Shown: positions 63,407 to 64,000 of the stretch, one piece after another
Layout: the number at the start of each line of letters is the position of its first letter
How positions within the stretch are numbered: position 1 is the stretch's first letter
Assembly (NCBI RefSeq): GCF_000799465.1
Contig: NZ_JUGU01000001.1
Location: forward strand, 2,500,501 to 2,564,500
Length of the DNA stretch: 64,000 bases
Direction: 5' to 3'
Source of the DNA: Psychroserpens sp. Hel_I_66
GTDB lineage: Bacteria > Bacteroidota > Bacteroidia > Flavobacteriales > Flavobacteriaceae
Translations under genes and position numbers: made by a program
Notes under the pieces: generated by a model
Database searches by the model: none
Told to the model about the DNA's origin: nothing
Seen by the model: only the letters and a program-made list of their open reading frames with translations

Positions 63407-64000
63407 ATGTCAACCTCAATCATCATAGCAGACGATCATCCTTTAATATTAAAAGGGTTAAATGATTTTCTAATAGAAAAAAAGTTCAATGTTATTGCAA
63501 GTGCAAAAAATGGTAAAGAGGCTTTTACCCTTATCAGCGCTCACCAACCAGATCTAGCAATATTAGATATTCAAATGCCTATTCTTACAGGTTTACAAGT
63601 TGCAGAAAAATGCAAAGAAGCCAATCTCAATACTAAAATAATAATCATCACTTTTGAAAAGAGTGAGGAAATCTACATTAAGGCTAAATCTTTAGGGATT
63701 TATGGGTATATACTCAAGGAGTTTGCCATTGCTGAAATAGAGCACTGTATTGCCAATGTGCTTGAGGAACGATCTTATTTTAGCCCAGAACTTATTGAAT
63801 ATCTTGAAATAAAGGAAACGCCAGAAGATTTAAAAACTTTGACAGATACTGAAATGAAAGTGCTCAAGTTCATCGTAAAAAGCAAAACTGCAAAAGAAAT
63901 TGCCAACGTACTTTGCATATCTGACCGAACGGTTGAAAAACATAAAAGCAACATTCGTCACAAACTCAAATTAGAATCCAACCCAAGTAGTATTGCTTTA
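63407..64000 (+). CDS. NarL/LuxR-type response regulator (partial)
   Basis: Frame from ATG 63407 to the window end, 198 codons without a stop. The receiver domain shows acidic IIADDHP near 6-12, phospho-acceptor Asp in LAILDIQMP near 54, Thr in IIITFEKS, and Lys in YILKE. A LuxR-type HTH follows (LTDTEMKVLKFIVKSKTAKEIA, then SDRTVEKHKSNIR). Only the last residues are missing. Its sensor kinase would be outside the window. Confidence 0.95.
   Translation, partial: MSTSIIIADDHPLILKGLNDFLIEKKFNVIASAKNGKEAFTLISAHQPDLAILDIQMPILTGLQVAEKCKEANLNTKIIIITFEKSEEIYIKAKSLGIYGYILKEFAIAEIEHCIANVLEERSYFSPELIEYLEIKETPEDLKTLTDTEMKVLKFIVKSKTAKEIANVLCISDRTVEKHKSNIRHKLKLESNPSSIAL

Noticed and set aside
1..64000. 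TTCCGAAG as a strand-polar signal such as KOPS or Chi
   Set aside because: The two orientations are equally frequent (18 and 18), so no polarity is visible in this window.

Overview
The window reads as chromosome of a marine-type member of the Flavobacteriaceae (Bacteroidota). The evidence is low GC by eye, TAnnTTTG promoter cores with almost no Shine-Dalgarno signals, an alternative complex III operon, a type IX secretion C-terminal sorting domain, GH92 and TMEM260-like (DUF2723) proteins, and the gene order rplM-rpsI-rpsB-tsf-pyrH-frr. I assign the family by gene content and do not name a genus.

Layout. 0-3.2 kb: start of an alternative complex III operon on the minus strand (actA, then actB running off the left edge). 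3.3-9.6 kb: a SPOR protein, the rimP-nusA-infB operon with a terminator-like hairpin in its leader, a tandem universal stress protein and tRNA-Gln. 9.7-15.3 kb: a TMEM260-like membrane glycosyltransferase, a polysaccharide deacetylase, a thioredoxin-fold protein without its cysteines, and a membrane-anchored metallophosphoesterase. 15.4-21.1 kb: GH92 mannosidase lipoprotein, FHS-type sugar permease and glycosylasparaginase, together suggesting use of N-linked glycans. 21.1-23.6 kb: an aldehyde dehydrogenase and a tandem duplication that copied a small secreted protein and left a relic of the dehydrogenase 5' end. 23.6-28.3 kb: cyanophycin synthetase, cyanophycinase and isoaspartyl dipeptidase, a full synthesis and recycling set. 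28.6-33.8 kb: a five-repeat T9SS-secreted protein and DNA polymerase I.

33.8-39.9 kb is the accessory island and the most interesting part. It has a C-protein-like regulator with a C-box operator, a C5-cytosine methyltransferase, a 778-residue protein joining a MORC-like GHKL ATPase to a histidine-kinase core, a receiver-domain protein, and an HNH endonuclease. It looks like a restriction-modification system controlled by a built-in two-component phosphorelay. I know of no characterised example.

39.9-64 kb returns to core genome: ygiQ, an ABC-F ATPase, two tiny proteins, the ribosomal/translation cluster, a beta-barrel protein, an RND transporter, asnS, rpoN, an ExbB/ExbD operon, tRNA-Ser, type I asparaginase, tatD, a retropepsin-like protease and the start of a NarL-type response regulator. 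A 565-base gap at 41.8-42.4 kb carries a structured dispersed element, a (TTAGCTG)n tandem repeat and a long inverted repeat.

Across the whole window the octamer TTCCGAAG (or its complement) occurs 36 times by hand count, 18 per orientation, where one or two would be expected by chance. It lies in several reading frames and between genes, which resembles a DNA uptake sequence or another genome-wide recognition signal. All counts and coordinates come from reading the sequence by eye; no searches or folding programs were run.
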